A stretch of DNA of 64,000 nucleotides from Hyphomicrobiales bacterium (lineage in GTDB: Bacteria; Pseudomonadota; Alphaproteobacteria; Rhizobiales; Rhizobiaceae). The translations under genes and the position numbers were made by a program. The stretch is from NCBI GenBank assembly GCA_900474095.1, contig UCOA01000007.1, positions 62,001 through 126,000 on the forward strand, in the 5' to 3' direction. Under the pieces are notes generated by a model. It made no database searches. It worked only from the letters and a program-made list of their open reading frames with translations, and was not told the DNA's origin. Shown in pieces: positions 26,794 through 35,621 of this stretch (positions are counted from its first letter, which is position 1; each line of letters opens with the position of its first letter).

Positions 26794-27558
26794 TCAACCT
26801 ACAGAGACCCCGGTCATTGTCGCGAACCGTTCAAGGACTTCATCCTGAAATCCCGGATCGCGGACCCTTGCATCAGGTTCCTGCGACCGCATGTGATACC
26901 AATATGCGCCACTGACACGCGCCTCAGTTTCGCTCGACGTGGCGAGCCAACATTGCGTCACATGTGCCGTGGCCAAATCGTCGGTCGCCGCCCGACCGCC
27001 CATCCGAGTGGGGACCCAACCGGGATCGACAGCGTTGCAATGGACGTCCGGCCAACGCCGCGCCAATCCATTTGCCACCGTAACGGCTAGCAGCTTGCTT
27101 TCTCCATAAGCGCTGCTCCCCGACCAGCGGCGCAACGTCCAGTTCATATCGTCGAGGACCTGATCATGGCCGCGATGCATGCTGCTGCCCGTAAAAATCA
27201 GCCGCTTGGGACGAATTGCAAGCACGCTCAACAGGTAAGGCGCAACTGCGTTGACCATAAGAACGCGCAACAGACCATGTCCGGCCAACTCGCGGCTGTC
27301 GTCAATAATTCCGGCGTTATGGATAATTGCGTCCATGGGCCCAATTGAGTTCAATTGCTCCGCGAGCTTGCGTGTTTCGGCAAGACTGGCAAGATCGCCT
27401 GTCAAGACGGCTAAAGCATTATCGGCCAAATCCTTCACAGTCTCGGCGCGTTGCTCGCTACGGGCATGCAGAACCACCTCATGCCCTTTCGCGACAAGCA
27501 CTTCTGCTGCGTTCCGCCCAACACCTTGTGTCGATCCGGTAATGAATATACGGGCCAA
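26794..27558 (-). CDS. SDR-family NAD(P)-dependent oxidoreductase
   Basis: A 254-residue short-chain dehydrogenase, probably starting at TTG 27558 after AAAAGGATC. It has the cofactor loop TGSTQGVGRNAA, HNAG, a serine in FTGSSMH, and the catalytic YGESK. LHARSEQR after the second strand suggests NADP preference, as in retinol-dehydrogenase/WW-oxidoreductase-like SDRs. It is divergent from a LysR gene 214 bases away, the standard arrangement for a LysR regulator and its target. The substrate is unknown. Confidence 0.9.
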   Translation of the reverse strand: MARIFITGSTQGVGRNAAEVLVAKGHEVVLHARSEQRAETVKDLADNALAVLTGDLASLAETRKLAEQLNSIGPMDAIIHNAGIIDDSRELAGHGLLRVLMVNAVAPYLLSVLAIRPKRLIFTGSSMHRGHDQVLDDMNWTLRRWSGSSAYGESKLLAVTVANGLARRWPDVHCNAVDPGWVPTRMGGRAATDDLATAHVTQCWLATSSETEARVSGAYWYHMRSQEPDARVRDPGFQDEVLERFATMTGVSVG

Positions 27559-27772
27559 GAAACTGATCCTTTTTTAGCACAATGGGCGAGTGTCTGTCGG
27601 TAGATCTTGTACACGAACTCGGCTCCACTATTCGAATGCTGCGCCTTCGGTCGGCGTCCTTTCATCTGTCAGCTCGATGGTCACGCTCCTGTCCGTACCA
27701 GACTAGATAATAGGGTTGGTTTTGGCCGACTAGAAGCTATGATCTGCATGTTGTGATGAAGGAGATTCAACA

Positions 27773-28669
27773 ATGCGACGAGACGAGTTCACGGAGATGC
27801 GAGCTTTTCTCGAGGTTGCCCAGGAACGGAGTTTCACACGCGCTGCGGCAAAATTGGGTGTTACGCGCTCCGCGCTGAGCCATACGATCCGCGGGCTCGA
27901 AGAACGGCTCGGCGTCCGACTCCTTTCTCGCACGACCCGTGACGTCGCTCCAACGACGGCCGGCGCGCGCCTGGTGGAAAGCGTCCAACCGCATTTCGAC
28001 AGCATCGCTGCCGGAGTCAATGCGATTAGCGCGTTGCGTGACAAGCCCTCAGGTCAAGTCCGCGTCGTGTGTCCCGACGACGCCATCGACCTCGTGTTCC
28101 GCAAGAAGCTGCCGGCATTTCTGCGTGATAACCCTGGCATCAACGTGGAACTCATTATCGACAACGGCTTCACGAATATCGTCGAACGCCAGTTCGACGC
28201 CGGGGTACGGCTTGGCGAAGCGATTGCTCGCGACATGGTGGCCGTTCGAATCGGCCCTGATGTGACGTATGCCGTGGTCGGATCACCGGAATACTTTGCG
28301 CGTCTTAGCGTACCCGCTAGCCCACATGACCTGACAAACCACAATTGCGTCAACCTGCGGCTTCCAACGTCAGGAGCGCTCTATGGTTGGGAGTTTGAAC
28401 AGGACGGTCGCGAGTTCAATGTTCGGGTGGAGGGCCAACTGACTACGAGCAACATAGGACCAGCGATCAATGCCGCTCTTGATGGCGTTGGGCTGTCCTA
28501 CGCCCCGAAGGAACTCGTCCAACAATACCTTGAAATTGGACAACTACGGGAAGTGCTCGCAGATTGGACTCCAACGTTTCAAGGTTATCATCTCTACTAC
28601 CCTAGTCGGCGCCATCCCTCCCCTGCATTTTCCGCGTTCGTCGAAACCTTCCGATACCGGTACACATAG
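27773..28669 (+). CDS. LysR-family transcriptional regulator, divergent from SDR gene
   Basis: A 298-residue regulator with GAAGGAGATTCAACA just upstream of ATG. The N-terminal winged helix is MRAFLEVAQERSFTRAAAKLG, then VTRSALSHTIRGLEERLGVRLLSRTTRDVAPT, the CrgA/DmlR-like subgroup. The effector domain begins at about residue 90 (GQVRVVCPDDAIDLVF). It most likely controls the divergently transcribed SDR gene and its own expression from the shared 214-base intergenic region. Confidence 0.94.
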   Translation: MRRDEFTEMRAFLEVAQERSFTRAAAKLGVTRSALSHTIRGLEERLGVRLLSRTTRDVAPTTAGARLVESVQPHFDSIAAGVNAISALRDKPSGQVRVVCPDDAIDLVFRKKLPAFLRDNPGINVELIIDNGFTNIVERQFDAGVRLGEAIARDMVAVRIGPDVTYAVVGSPEYFARLSVPASPHDLTNHNCVNLRLPTSGALYGWEFEQDGREFNVRVEGQLTTSNIGPAINAALDGVGLSYAPKELVQQYLEIGQLREVLADWTPTFQGYHLYYPSRRHPSPAFSAFVETFRYRYT

Positions 28670-28760
28670 GTATACGGCGCGCCAGGTAGCCGGTCATTTC
28701 GACCGTGCGACAAATACCTCATGCTCAGTGGTCAGGCTGATTTCCTAGGTCGCTGTCTTT

Positions 28761-29648
28761 TTAGCGCTGGCGGGCCAGCGACCGCGCGATATTGACAATA
28801 TCATTGCGCGACGTCGTCGGATCTTCCGAGTTCCAAGCAATTCCGAGCCCGATCCGGAAGTCGACACCCCGTACTTTCCGAAGCGCCACATTGCGGTTCG
28901 GAAGCTCCCCCGTCCATTCCGGCGCGAAGCCGATCCCAAGGCCGGCGGAGACCAACGAAACGAGCGAAAAAGTATCATCGCACGTGTAGGCGATGTTCCG
29001 TGTCAAATCATGTTCGGCAAACTTCTCGGCGAAATATCTCTCCGTGTAGGAGAGGTTTTGCCGTGAGAACGAGATGATTTTCTGGTCACGCAGGTCTTCG
29101 ACGCAGATCTCCTTTCGGGATGCGAGCACACTGCTTTTTTCTACCGCCAGCAGATAGTTCTCATGAGCAATGGAAACGAACCGCAGAGACCCAATGTTCT
29201 CCACCGGCCTGATAAAGCCGAGATTGATTTGCCCGCTTTCGAGGTTACGGATGATGTCGTCGGTGGTGCCGCTCGAAACATGCAGCTGGATCTCCGGATA
29301 CTTCCTGGCGATACGGGCAAGGAATGCCGGTAGCAGACCGACGGTGGCGGGGTATATTGTTCCGATCCTGATTCTGGCGACTGTCTTGCCCGCGACCGAT
29401 CTGGTGATCTCCGCGCTCAAGTCGATGTCGCTCAAGATGCGCACACACCGATCATAGAAGGTCGCCCCTGCCCTCGTTAGTTCGACCCTTCGTGTCGTGC
29501 GAACAAGCAACTGGACACCCAGTTCGCGCTCCAGGGATTGGATTTGCGTGCTCAGTGCGGGCTGCGCGATATGAACGCGTGAGGCCGCCCGTGCAAAATG
29601 AAGCTCTTCGGCAACCGCGACGAAGTAGTGGAGCTGACGAAGTTCCAT
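28761..29648 (-). CDS. LysR-family transcriptional regulator
   Basis: A 295-residue regulator starting MELRQLHYFVAVAEELHFARAASRVHIAQPALSTQI, the CatR/BenM/CbbR-like N-terminus. The ligand-binding domain (ARIRIGTIYPATVGLLPAFL onward) is complete. It converges on the other LysR gene with about 90 bases between the stops and is divergent from the small XRE regulator. No enzyme gene is directly divergent, so its target is unclear; it may act on the ABC-dioxygenase operon beyond the XRE gene. Confidence 0.93.
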   Translation of the reverse strand: MELRQLHYFVAVAEELHFARAASRVHIAQPALSTQIQSLERELGVQLLVRTTRRVELTRAGATFYDRCVRILSDIDLSAEITRSVAGKTVARIRIGTIYPATVGLLPAFLARIARKYPEIQLHVSSGTTDDIIRNLESGQINLGFIRPVENIGSLRFVSIAHENYLLAVEKSSVLASRKEICVEDLRDQKIISFSRQNLSYTERYFAEKFAEHDLTRNIAYTCDDTFSLVSLVSAGLGIGFAPEWTGELPNRNVALRKVRGVDFRIGLGIAWNSEDPTTSRNDIVNIARSLARQR

Positions 29649-29729
29649 ATGTCAGTGATCCATCTATCTCACTTTTATGGGAATCCGAGAGAGGTCGACA
29701 TCAAACCAAGACGTCTCGACGGAGCGAAT

Positions 29730-29760
29730 GTAGAGTATACTCCGTGGCTGAATACTCTAC
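29730..29760. promoter_or_regulatory. Inverted-repeat operator ahead of the small XRE gene
   Basis: GTAGAGTAT (29730-29738) and ATACTCTAC (29752-29760) are perfect 9-bp inverted repeats 13 bases apart. The left arm also belongs to the 10-bp palindrome GAGTATACTC (29733-29742). The element ends 20 bases before the ATG of the XRE protein. Paired palindromic half-sites abutting the gene are what restriction-modification controller (C) proteins and other self-regulating XRE proteins bind. Autoregulation is inferred. Confidence 0.6.
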
Positions 29761-29780
29761 AATGGCTTTCTCTGGCGTGT

Positions 29781-29993
29781 ATGGAGATACGCGAAACATT
29801 TGCAAAAAATCTGAGGCGCCTTCGCCAGTCGAAAGGACTGTCGCAAGAAGAACTTGCTCACCGCGCCGACCTTGACCGAACCTACATAAGCTCCCTTGAG
29901 CGCTCGATATACAGCCCGAGCATAGACGTAGTTGATCGGCTTTCGACGGTTCTTGGTGTGGAGGCTGCCGACCTGCTTAAGAAATCGCACTGA
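29781..29993 (+). CDS. Small XRE-family regulator (C-protein-like)
   Basis: A 70-residue protein that is almost entirely one helix-turn-helix domain: FAKNLRRLRQSKGLSQEELAHRADLDRTYISSLERSIYSPSIDVVDRLSTVLGVEAADLL. Size and pattern match C-proteins of restriction-modification systems and similar autoregulators. No good ribosome site precedes ATG 29781, and the operator-like repeat ends only 20 bases upstream, so the mRNA may be nearly leaderless, as for several C-protein genes. No restriction or methylase gene is nearby. It lies 116 bases ahead of the ABC importer operon on the same strand and may control it. Confidence 0.8.
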   Translation: MEIRETFAKNLRRLRQSKGLSQEELAHRADLDRTYISSLERSIYSPSIDVVDRLSTVLGVEAADLLKKSH

Positions 29994-30109
29994 CTTCTCA
30001 GTAGGTCATTGATAGCCCACGTTTAACAATGGCTGGCAATCCATATTAGACCCGTCTCCCCCCAACCATCACCATCCTCCCGGGAACAATGAAACCGGGA
30101 GACCCTGCC

Positions 30110-31156
30110 GTGAATGTGAATCGCTGCCTTCCTCTATGTCTTGTGCTTGCGTTGGGCGAAGCACCGGGGCCGGCCTTTGCCGAAACTCTCATCGTCAATA
30201 GCTATGGTGGCCCTTACGAGTCGATTATCGAGGAGCGGATCATCAAGCCGTTCGAGGAGAAGTCTGGTATCGATGTCGTCTATGACGCTGTCGGATCAGC
30301 TGCCCAGGACTACGCGAAAATCAAGGCCACGAAGGGTAATCCCGGTTTTGACGTCGGCGTCATGACCGCCTCGCAGTCGCTCCAGGGCTGTAAGGAAGGG
30401 CTCCTGGAGAAGCTGGACGCCGCGGCGATCCCAAATCTCGGGAAACTTGCGCCAAGGCTTTCGGAAGTGGCCGGTCCCTGCGGCGCCGTCCATGAGGTGC
30501 AGTATATGTCGTTGCTTTACCGCACCGACAAGCTCACCTCTCCTCCAACCTCCTGGTCGTCGCTTCTGGCGCCCGAGCTCAAGGGCAAGATCATCCTGCC
30601 GACGTTCCAGAACATCATGGCGGTCTTTCTGCTTGAAATCATGTCGGTCGCCCGCGGTGGCGATATGATCGACAACGTCGGTCCCGGTTTTACCGCGATG
30701 GCTGAGCTTGCACGCCAGTCGATCGGCTTCGAACAATCCTCGGCAATCCTCGAAAGCTACATCAAGGACGGGACTGTGTGGGCGATGCCGTTCTGGAACG
30801 GGCGTGCCCAGCTTCTCATCGATCAGGGCGTTCCGGTCGACTATGTCCGCCCAAAAGAGGGTACGATCCCGCTGATCGCGACGCTGAACGTCCCTGTTGG
30901 TGCCGAGAACAAGCAAGCCGCGATGGCCTTCATCGACTTCTTCCTCGAAAAGTCCAGGCAGGAAGCATGGGTGACCGGGTACAAAGTCGGAAGCGCGCGG
31001 ATCGATATTGATATTCCCGACGATGCTCGCAAGCGTCAGATCACCACTGAGGCCGATCTAAAGAGCCTGAAGCTGCCGGATCTCGCGCGTGTTGCCGACA
31101 AGCTTGGCGAATGGGGCGAGCGCTGGGAACGCGACGTCGTTTCGCAGGCCAAGTGA
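30110..31156 (+). CDS. ABC importer substrate-binding protein (polyamine/opine type, PotD-like)
   Basis: A 348-residue exported binding protein. The GTG at 30110 has GGGAGA eight bases upstream and puts the signal peptide (NRCLPLCLVLALGEAPGPAFA) at the very N-terminus. An ATG seven codons earlier (30089) is an alternative. The mature protein begins ETLIVNSYGGPYESIIEERI and contains FEEKSGIDVVYD, typical of spermidine/putrescine-type class-D binding proteins. It starts a tight importer operon with two permeases and an ATPase. In agrobacteria this transporter class takes up polyamines and opines; the ligand here is unknown. Confidence 0.92.
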   Translation: MNVNRCLPLCLVLALGEAPGPAFAETLIVNSYGGPYESIIEERIIKPFEEKSGIDVVYDAVGSAAQDYAKIKATKGNPGFDVGVMTASQSLQGCKEGLLEKLDAAAIPNLGKLAPRLSEVAGPCGAVHEVQYMSLLYRTDKLTSPPTSWSSLLAPELKGKIILPTFQNIMAVFLLEIMSVARGGDMIDNVGPGFTAMAELARQSIGFEQSSAILESYIKDGTVWAMPFWNGRAQLLIDQGVPVDYVRPKEGTIPLIATLNVPVGAENKQAAMAFIDFFLEKSRQEAWVTGYKVGSARIDIDIPDDARKRQITTEADLKSLKLPDLARVADKLGEWGERWERDVVSQAK

Positions 31157-31168
31157 GAGGGCGGCTCC

Positions 31169-32068
31169 ATGTCTACCATTGCACTTGCCGCGCCGGCAGT
31201 AATGCCGGCGGCGCCCGCCAGGACGTCCGCTTACGTGGTTCTCGCTCCTTCCTGTCTCGTGCTGACCATGTTCTTTGCCCTGCCAATGGGCGTCATGATC
31301 GGGATGAGTTTCACGGATGGTGAAACGCTTGCGCCGACGTTTGCCCATTATCAGCGCTTCTTCTCCGACGGTCTATCGCTTGCCGGTCTTTATCGGACAG
31401 CCATGATGTCGATACTCGTCGCACTGAGCGTGACGGTTCTTGGCTATCCGATTGCCTACTTTCTGGCACGGTCGCGCTCGCGCTGGCGGGCTGTAGTCTT
31501 CGCGCTGGCGCTGGCGCCGGAGCTTGCTGGCGTCGTTTTGCGCACCTACGGCTGGCTCATCATTCTTGAGGATCGAGGGTTCATCAATGATGCGCTCATG
31601 AATCTCGGTCTCGTCGCCTCGCCGCTTCCGCTGTCGAAGAACCTCTTTGCCGTCGTTGTCGGCCTGACCCATGTCGTCCTGCCCTTCGGCATCCTGTCCC
31701 TGACGACGAGCATCCAGGGCATCGATCCCAATCTGGAGAGGGCGGCGCAGATGCTCGGTGCATCGCGGCTCTCCGTCGTTCGCCACGTCATCCTGCCGCT
31801 GTCGGTGCCGGGGATCGTCAGCTCACTCCTGATCTCCTTCACGATGGCAGCAAGCGCCTATGCCACGCCGGCGCTCCTGGGCGGCGCCCGCTTCAAGGTG
31901 CTTGCGACGATGATCTACGAGCAAGTGCTCTTCTATATCGACTGGCGCTTCGCCGCCGTCATGGCAGTCGCGCTTCTCGTCATGATGCTCACCGTCTCGT
32001 TCCTCGGCATCCGATACGAGGCACGCCGCAGCGCCCGAAGAAGTAACCGGGAAGGAGAAAGGTCGTGA
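31169..32068 (+). CDS. ABC importer permease 1 (PotB type)
   Basis: A 299-residue inner-membrane permease with six to seven hydrophobic segments. The cytoplasmic coupling loop is LERAAQMLGASRLSVVRHVILPLSVPG (E-A-A...G...P pattern), which contacts the ATPase. The long first periplasmic segment after TM1 (SFTDGETLAPTFAHYQRFF) is characteristic of the PotB subfamily. It starts 12 bases after the binding-protein stop and overlaps the next permease by four bases. Confidence 0.93.
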   Translation: MSTIALAAPAVMPAAPARTSAYVVLAPSCLVLTMFFALPMGVMIGMSFTDGETLAPTFAHYQRFFSDGLSLAGLYRTAMMSILVALSVTVLGYPIAYFLARSRSRWRAVVFALALAPELAGVVLRTYGWLIILEDRGFINDALMNLGLVASPLPLSKNLFAVVVGLTHVVLPFGILSLTTSIQGIDPNLERAAQMLGASRLSVVRHVILPLSVPGIVSSLLISFTMAASAYATPALLGGARFKVLATMIYEQVLFYIDWRFAAVMAVALLVMMLTVSFLGIRYEARRSARRSNREGERS

Positions 32069-32868
32069 ACAGAGTTCTGGCATGTCTCTTCTGGTTGGCG
32101 GTCGGTCTGGTCCTGCTATTCATCACCCTGCCGCTTGCAGTCGTGGTGGCCGCCTCGTTGAGCCCGTCCTCCGCCGTCACCTTCCTTCCGTGGGAATGGA
32201 CGCTTGACTGGTATGGCGCCTTGCTCACCGATCGGTGGCTACAGCCGTTTTTGCTGAGCGTCAGGATCGCAACCCTTGTCGCGGCGATCAGCGGTGTGCT
32301 TGGCATTCTGGCTGCCTACGCGATCGTTTATGAGCGGATCCCGGGTGCCACGGCGATCATGGCGGGCCTCCTGTCGCCACTGTCGGTGCCGCAGATCGTC
32401 AAGGGGGTGGCCATCGTGCTGTTCCTGTCGATCATCGGCTTGCAGGGTATTCTTGGCACACCGGCTCTGATTGCCGCCCATGTTGTGCTCGCCCTGCCCT
32501 TCGTGACCCGCATGGCGGCGACGTCCCTTGCCAATTTCGACGGAAATCTTGATCGCGCGGCCCAGAGTCTGGGCGCCACCAAGCGTCAAAGGCTGCAGCA
32601 CATCGTGTTGCCGATGATCAAGCCCGGTGTCCTGTCGGGCGTCACCTTCGCCTTCATCATCTCCTTCAACAACATCCCCTTGTCCGTCTTTCTCGTTCGT
32701 CCCGGCGACACCACGCTGCCGATCGCGGTGATCAACTACCTGGAATATAGCCTCGATCCCGTCATGGCGGCCGTCAACGTCGCATCGATGATCTTCATCC
32801 TGGCGGTCATTTTCCTATTCGAGAAAATCGGCGGTTTCTCGGCCCAACTGCATGGTGGAAGCAAATGA
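32065..32868 (+). CDS. ABC importer permease 2 (PotC type)
   Basis: A 267-residue permease beginning at GTG 32065 in a four-base overlap with the preceding gene. It has six membrane segments, the PotC-like SLSPSSAVTFLPWEWTLDWY after TM1, and the coupling loop LDRAAQSLGATKRQRLQHIVLPMIKPG. It forms the heterodimeric pore with the product of 31169-32068. Confidence 0.93.
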   Translation: MNRVLACLFWLAVGLVLLFITLPLAVVVAASLSPSSAVTFLPWEWTLDWYGALLTDRWLQPFLLSVRIATLVAAISGVLGILAAYAIVYERIPGATAIMAGLLSPLSVPQIVKGVAIVLFLSIIGLQGILGTPALIAAHVVLALPFVTRMAATSLANFDGNLDRAAQSLGATKRQRLQHIVLPMIKPGVLSGVTFAFIISFNNIPLSVFLVRPGDTTLPIAVINYLEYSLDPVMAAVNVASMIFILAVIFLFEKIGGFSAQLHGGSK

Positions 32869-33950
32869 ACAATTACGACATTGAACTTGTCTCGGTCAGC
32901 AAATCCTTTGCCGGCCTCCCGGTGGTCGAGGACCTCAACCTTCAGATTCCGCGCGGCGAATTCGTCAGCATTCTCGGACCCTCCGGCTGCGGCAAGACAA
33001 CAACGCTCAACATGATCGCGGGATTCAATACGCCGAGTAGTGGCGATGTTCGCGTTCGGGGAAAAAGCCAGACGCGCGTCCCCCCGGAAAGACGCAATTT
33101 GGGCCTCGTGTTTCAGAACTACGCGTTGTTTCCGCACATGACCGTGGCTGAAAATGTCGGCTTTGGGCTTCGCATGCGCGGCACGCCCAAGGCCGAAATC
33201 GGGCCGGCCGTCGAGGCCGCTTTGCGTAGCGTTCGCCTCGATGGTCTGGGCGCGCGTTACCCAAAGGCCCTTTCGGGTGGCCAGCAACAGCGGGTTGCCC
33301 TGGCGCGCGCCATCGCCCCTCGGCCAACGGTCTTGTTGCTCGATGAGCCGCTCTCCAACCTTGACCTGAAGCTGCGCGAAGCCATGAGGATCGAACTCAA
33401 GGAGATCCACGAACAACTGGGCATGACCTTCGTTTATGTCACCCATGATCAGGAAGAGGCGATGGCCATGTCCGATCGGATCGTGATCATGTGGCAGGGG
33501 GCCATCGTCCAGCAGGGAGAGCCGGATTCGATCTACAGGAACCCGGCGACGCGCTTCGTCGCCGATTTCATCGGACGATCCAACATCCTGTCCGTCAGTT
33601 GGAGCGCCGGGGAAGCGGCGTTTCTCACCCTCAACGTCGACGGAAGTCCGATTGTCCTTCGCTCGGCGTGCCTCACCGATCCGCAGGGCATTCGATCCTG
33701 CTGTATCCGCCCCGAGAGCATCGTGCTTCTGGATGGGACACAAGAATTGATGCCTGGTCAAAACCGCCTCGACGGTGTCGTTCGGCGGATCGTCAACCTG
33801 GGCGCCCATCAAGAACTACTGGTCGATATCGCAGACGGGCTCGCCCTCACCGTCCTTGTCCGCTCGGGCCGATCATCGAGCCCACCGGAGCCCGGAAGCA
33901 CAGTTACGCTCGGGATCGATCCGCACGACGTGCAGGTCCTCTCCGACTGA
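32865..33950 (+). CDS. ABC importer ATP-binding protein (PotA type)
   Basis: A 361-residue nucleotide-binding subunit that drives the importer. Walker A is GPSGCGKTT (about residues 38-46), the signature is LSGGQQQRVALARAI, Walker B is VLLLDEPLSNLD, and the switch histidine is in VTHDQEEA. A C-terminal TOBE-like domain (CCIRPESIVLLDGT onward) is present, as in PotA and CysA-type ATPases. It overlaps the preceding permease by four bases (ATGA). A 115-base gap follows before the dioxygenase gene, which is probably co-transcribed. Confidence 0.95.
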   Translation: MNNYDIELVSVSKSFAGLPVVEDLNLQIPRGEFVSILGPSGCGKTTTLNMIAGFNTPSSGDVRVRGKSQTRVPPERRNLGLVFQNYALFPHMTVAENVGFGLRMRGTPKAEIGPAVEAALRSVRLDGLGARYPKALSGGQQQRVALARAIAPRPTVLLLDEPLSNLDLKLREAMRIELKEIHEQLGMTFVYVTHDQEEAMAMSDRIVIMWQGAIVQQGEPDSIYRNPATRFVADFIGRSNILSVSWSAGEAAFLTLNVDGSPIVLRSACLTDPQGIRSCCIRPESIVLLDGTQELMPGQNRLDGVVRRIVNLGAHQELLVDIADGLALTVLVRSGRSSSPPEPGSTVTLGIDPHDVQVLSD

Positions 33951-34065
33951 TCTGCAATCCATAGTTCAGCCCTATCAATGCGCGCCGATCGGTATTGGAA
34001 ACCCCGCCGCGGTCACTTCTAGGGTGATGATGGCCTTAGAGGAAGGCTACCAAAGGAGACAGGAA

Positions 34066-34932
34066 ATGCTGATGAAGGAAAGACTACGGGCGGTTCAGAA
34101 CCAAAGCAATGTCTGCGCCGATATCGAAGGCTTCGATTTCAATTCTTACGACGCCCATGACATCGAGGAGCTTCGCCGTTTCTGGCTGCAGTATGGCGTG
34201 CTGCGCTTCAAACAAGCCGGCATCACCGATGCACAACAGGTGGAATTCTCCCGCCATTTTGGCGAGTTCGTCATTCACCCCAAACAGAAGCAGGAAGGCG
34301 GCCATCCGGACCATCCGGAAATCCTCGTGATCAGCAACGCCATGAAGGACGGCAAGCCGAGCGGAGCAATGGGCAACAGCGAGGCGACGTGGCACACGGA
34401 CACATGGTTTTACGAACGGCCGCCCGCAGGTGCAATCCTGCGCGCTGTGACCGTGCCGCCATCTGGTGGCGACACCTATTTCCTGTCGACCTACAGCGCC
34501 TTCGAAACTTTGCCGGATTCGTTGAAAAAGATGACCGACGGGCGGCAGATCTTCTTCCAGAACGTCTATGACAAGACCGGTAAGCTGCGTCTTGGCAGGA
34601 GCGTGCCCGACGCCAAGGATTTTCGGGAATGGAGCGGCATTGTTCATCCGCTGGTGCGAACCCACGGGGATACAGGCCGCAAGGCCCTTTATCTCGGCGG
34701 CACCACCGAGGGCGCATGGATTGTCGGCCTGCCGCTGGACGAGAGCGAAGATCTGCTCCTGGAGCTGTGGCAGCATACGACGAAGGGACAGGAAATCTTC
34801 GTCCAGCAGTGGGATGAGGGCGACATCATGATGTGGGACAACCGCTGCACCATGCACCGGCGCGATGGGTTCGACCCGACCCTGATCCGCATCATGCATC
34901 GCACGACGACCGCGGGCGAACGGCCCGTCTGA
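34066..34932 (+). CDS. TauD/TfdA-family 2-oxoglutarate-dependent dioxygenase
   Basis: A 288-residue nonhaem iron enzyme. ATG 34066 follows AAAGGAGACAGGA; the frame is open further upstream inside the ATPase gene but without family sequence. The iron-binding triad is visible: His and Asp in TWHTDTWF and the distal His in NRCTMHRRDGF. TLIRIMHRTT supplies the arginine that binds 2-oxoglutarate. Such enzymes hydroxylate a carbon next to a heteroatom and thereby release sulfite, amine or alcohol. Following an importer and preceding an RraA-like protein and an amidase, it probably opens degradation of the imported compound. Confidence 0.93.
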   Translation: MLMKERLRAVQNQSNVCADIEGFDFNSYDAHDIEELRRFWLQYGVLRFKQAGITDAQQVEFSRHFGEFVIHPKQKQEGGHPDHPEILVISNAMKDGKPSGAMGNSEATWHTDTWFYERPPAGAILRAVTVPPSGGDTYFLSTYSAFETLPDSLKKMTDGRQIFFQNVYDKTGKLRLGRSVPDAKDFREWSGIVHPLVRTHGDTGRKALYLGGTTEGAWIVGLPLDESEDLLLELWQHTTKGQEIFVQQWDEGDIMMWDNRCTMHRRDGFDPTLIRIMHRTTTAGERPV

Positions 34933-34967
34933 ACCCCGTTACCTATGATTTCGGAAGGACAGGCACC

Positions 34968-35621
34968 ATGACGCCGATCTATCGCATTGATGACCGCCCA
35001 CCGCCCTCGTCAATCGCTCTGCAGAATATGCTTCGCGATGTAGAAACGGCGACCATCGGGCACATAGAGCATCTCGGGTTTGTCAGCGATGACATCCGGC
35101 CTGTCTTTCCAGCGCGGGCCGTTGGAACGGCTCTCACCGTCGCGGCACCGGGTCGCGACGGCATCGTGATTTACAAGGCGATCGACCTGCTGCTGCCCGG
35201 CGATGTGCTGGTGATTTCACGCGTCGACCGGGACGACATTGCTTGCGTCGGCGGCGGTGTGGCCACGGCCGCAAAGGCGAAGGGTGCTGTTGCGATCGTC
35301 ATCGACGGACCCTGCACCGACATCGATGAACTGGTTGCAATCGGCCTGCCGGTCTGGTGCCGTGGACGCTCGTCGAAAACCACCAACCGCAGCTTTGCGA
35401 CCGGCGGCTCCGTAAATGTTCCAATCGCCTGTGGCGCGACCGCCGTTCTGCCTGGTTACATCGTTCTCGCCGACAACGAGGGTGTCTTTGTCGCCGCCGC
35501 GACGCGGATGGCGGACCTTGCCATGCTGGCGATTGAACGCCAGCGCCGGTCCACGGCTCTGCGCTCCCATCTGTCCGCAGGCCGCTCAATCTTCGACTTT
35601 CAGAAGGACCCCTCCCAGTGA
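34968..35621 (+). CDS. RraA-like / HMG-aldolase-family protein with altered active site
   Basis: A 217-residue protein of the RraA / 4-carboxy-4-hydroxy-2-oxoadipate aldolase superfamily, with GGAAGGACAGGCACC before ATG 34968. Conserved blocks are ARAVGTALTV, LLPGDVLVI, GGGVATAAKAKGAVAIVIDG and LPVWCRG. In metal-dependent aldolases of this family the DG is followed by x-x-Arg-Asp, which bind pyruvate and metal. Here the segment is DGPCTDIDEL, so the arginine is replaced by threonine while the aspartate stays. It may therefore do a different reaction or only bind a ligand. Gene order (dioxygenase, this, amidase) places it in one catabolic pathway. Confidence 0.85.
   Translation: MTPIYRIDDRPPPSSIALQNMLRDVETATIGHIEHLGFVSDDIRPVFPARAVGTALTVAAPGRDGIVIYKAIDLLLPGDVLVISRVDRDDIACVGGGVATAAKAKGAVAIVIDGPCTDIDELVAIGLPVWCRGRSSKTTNRSFATGGSVNVPIACGATAVLPGYIVLADNEGVFVAAATRMADLAMLAIERQRRSTALRSHLSAGRSIFDFQKDPSQ

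Noticed and set aside
33775-34065. In-frame extension of the TauD-type dioxygenase back into the ATPase gene
   Set aside because: The extension translates the overlapping end of the ATPase gene in another frame, has no dioxygenase sequence, and a good ribosome site precedes ATG 34066.
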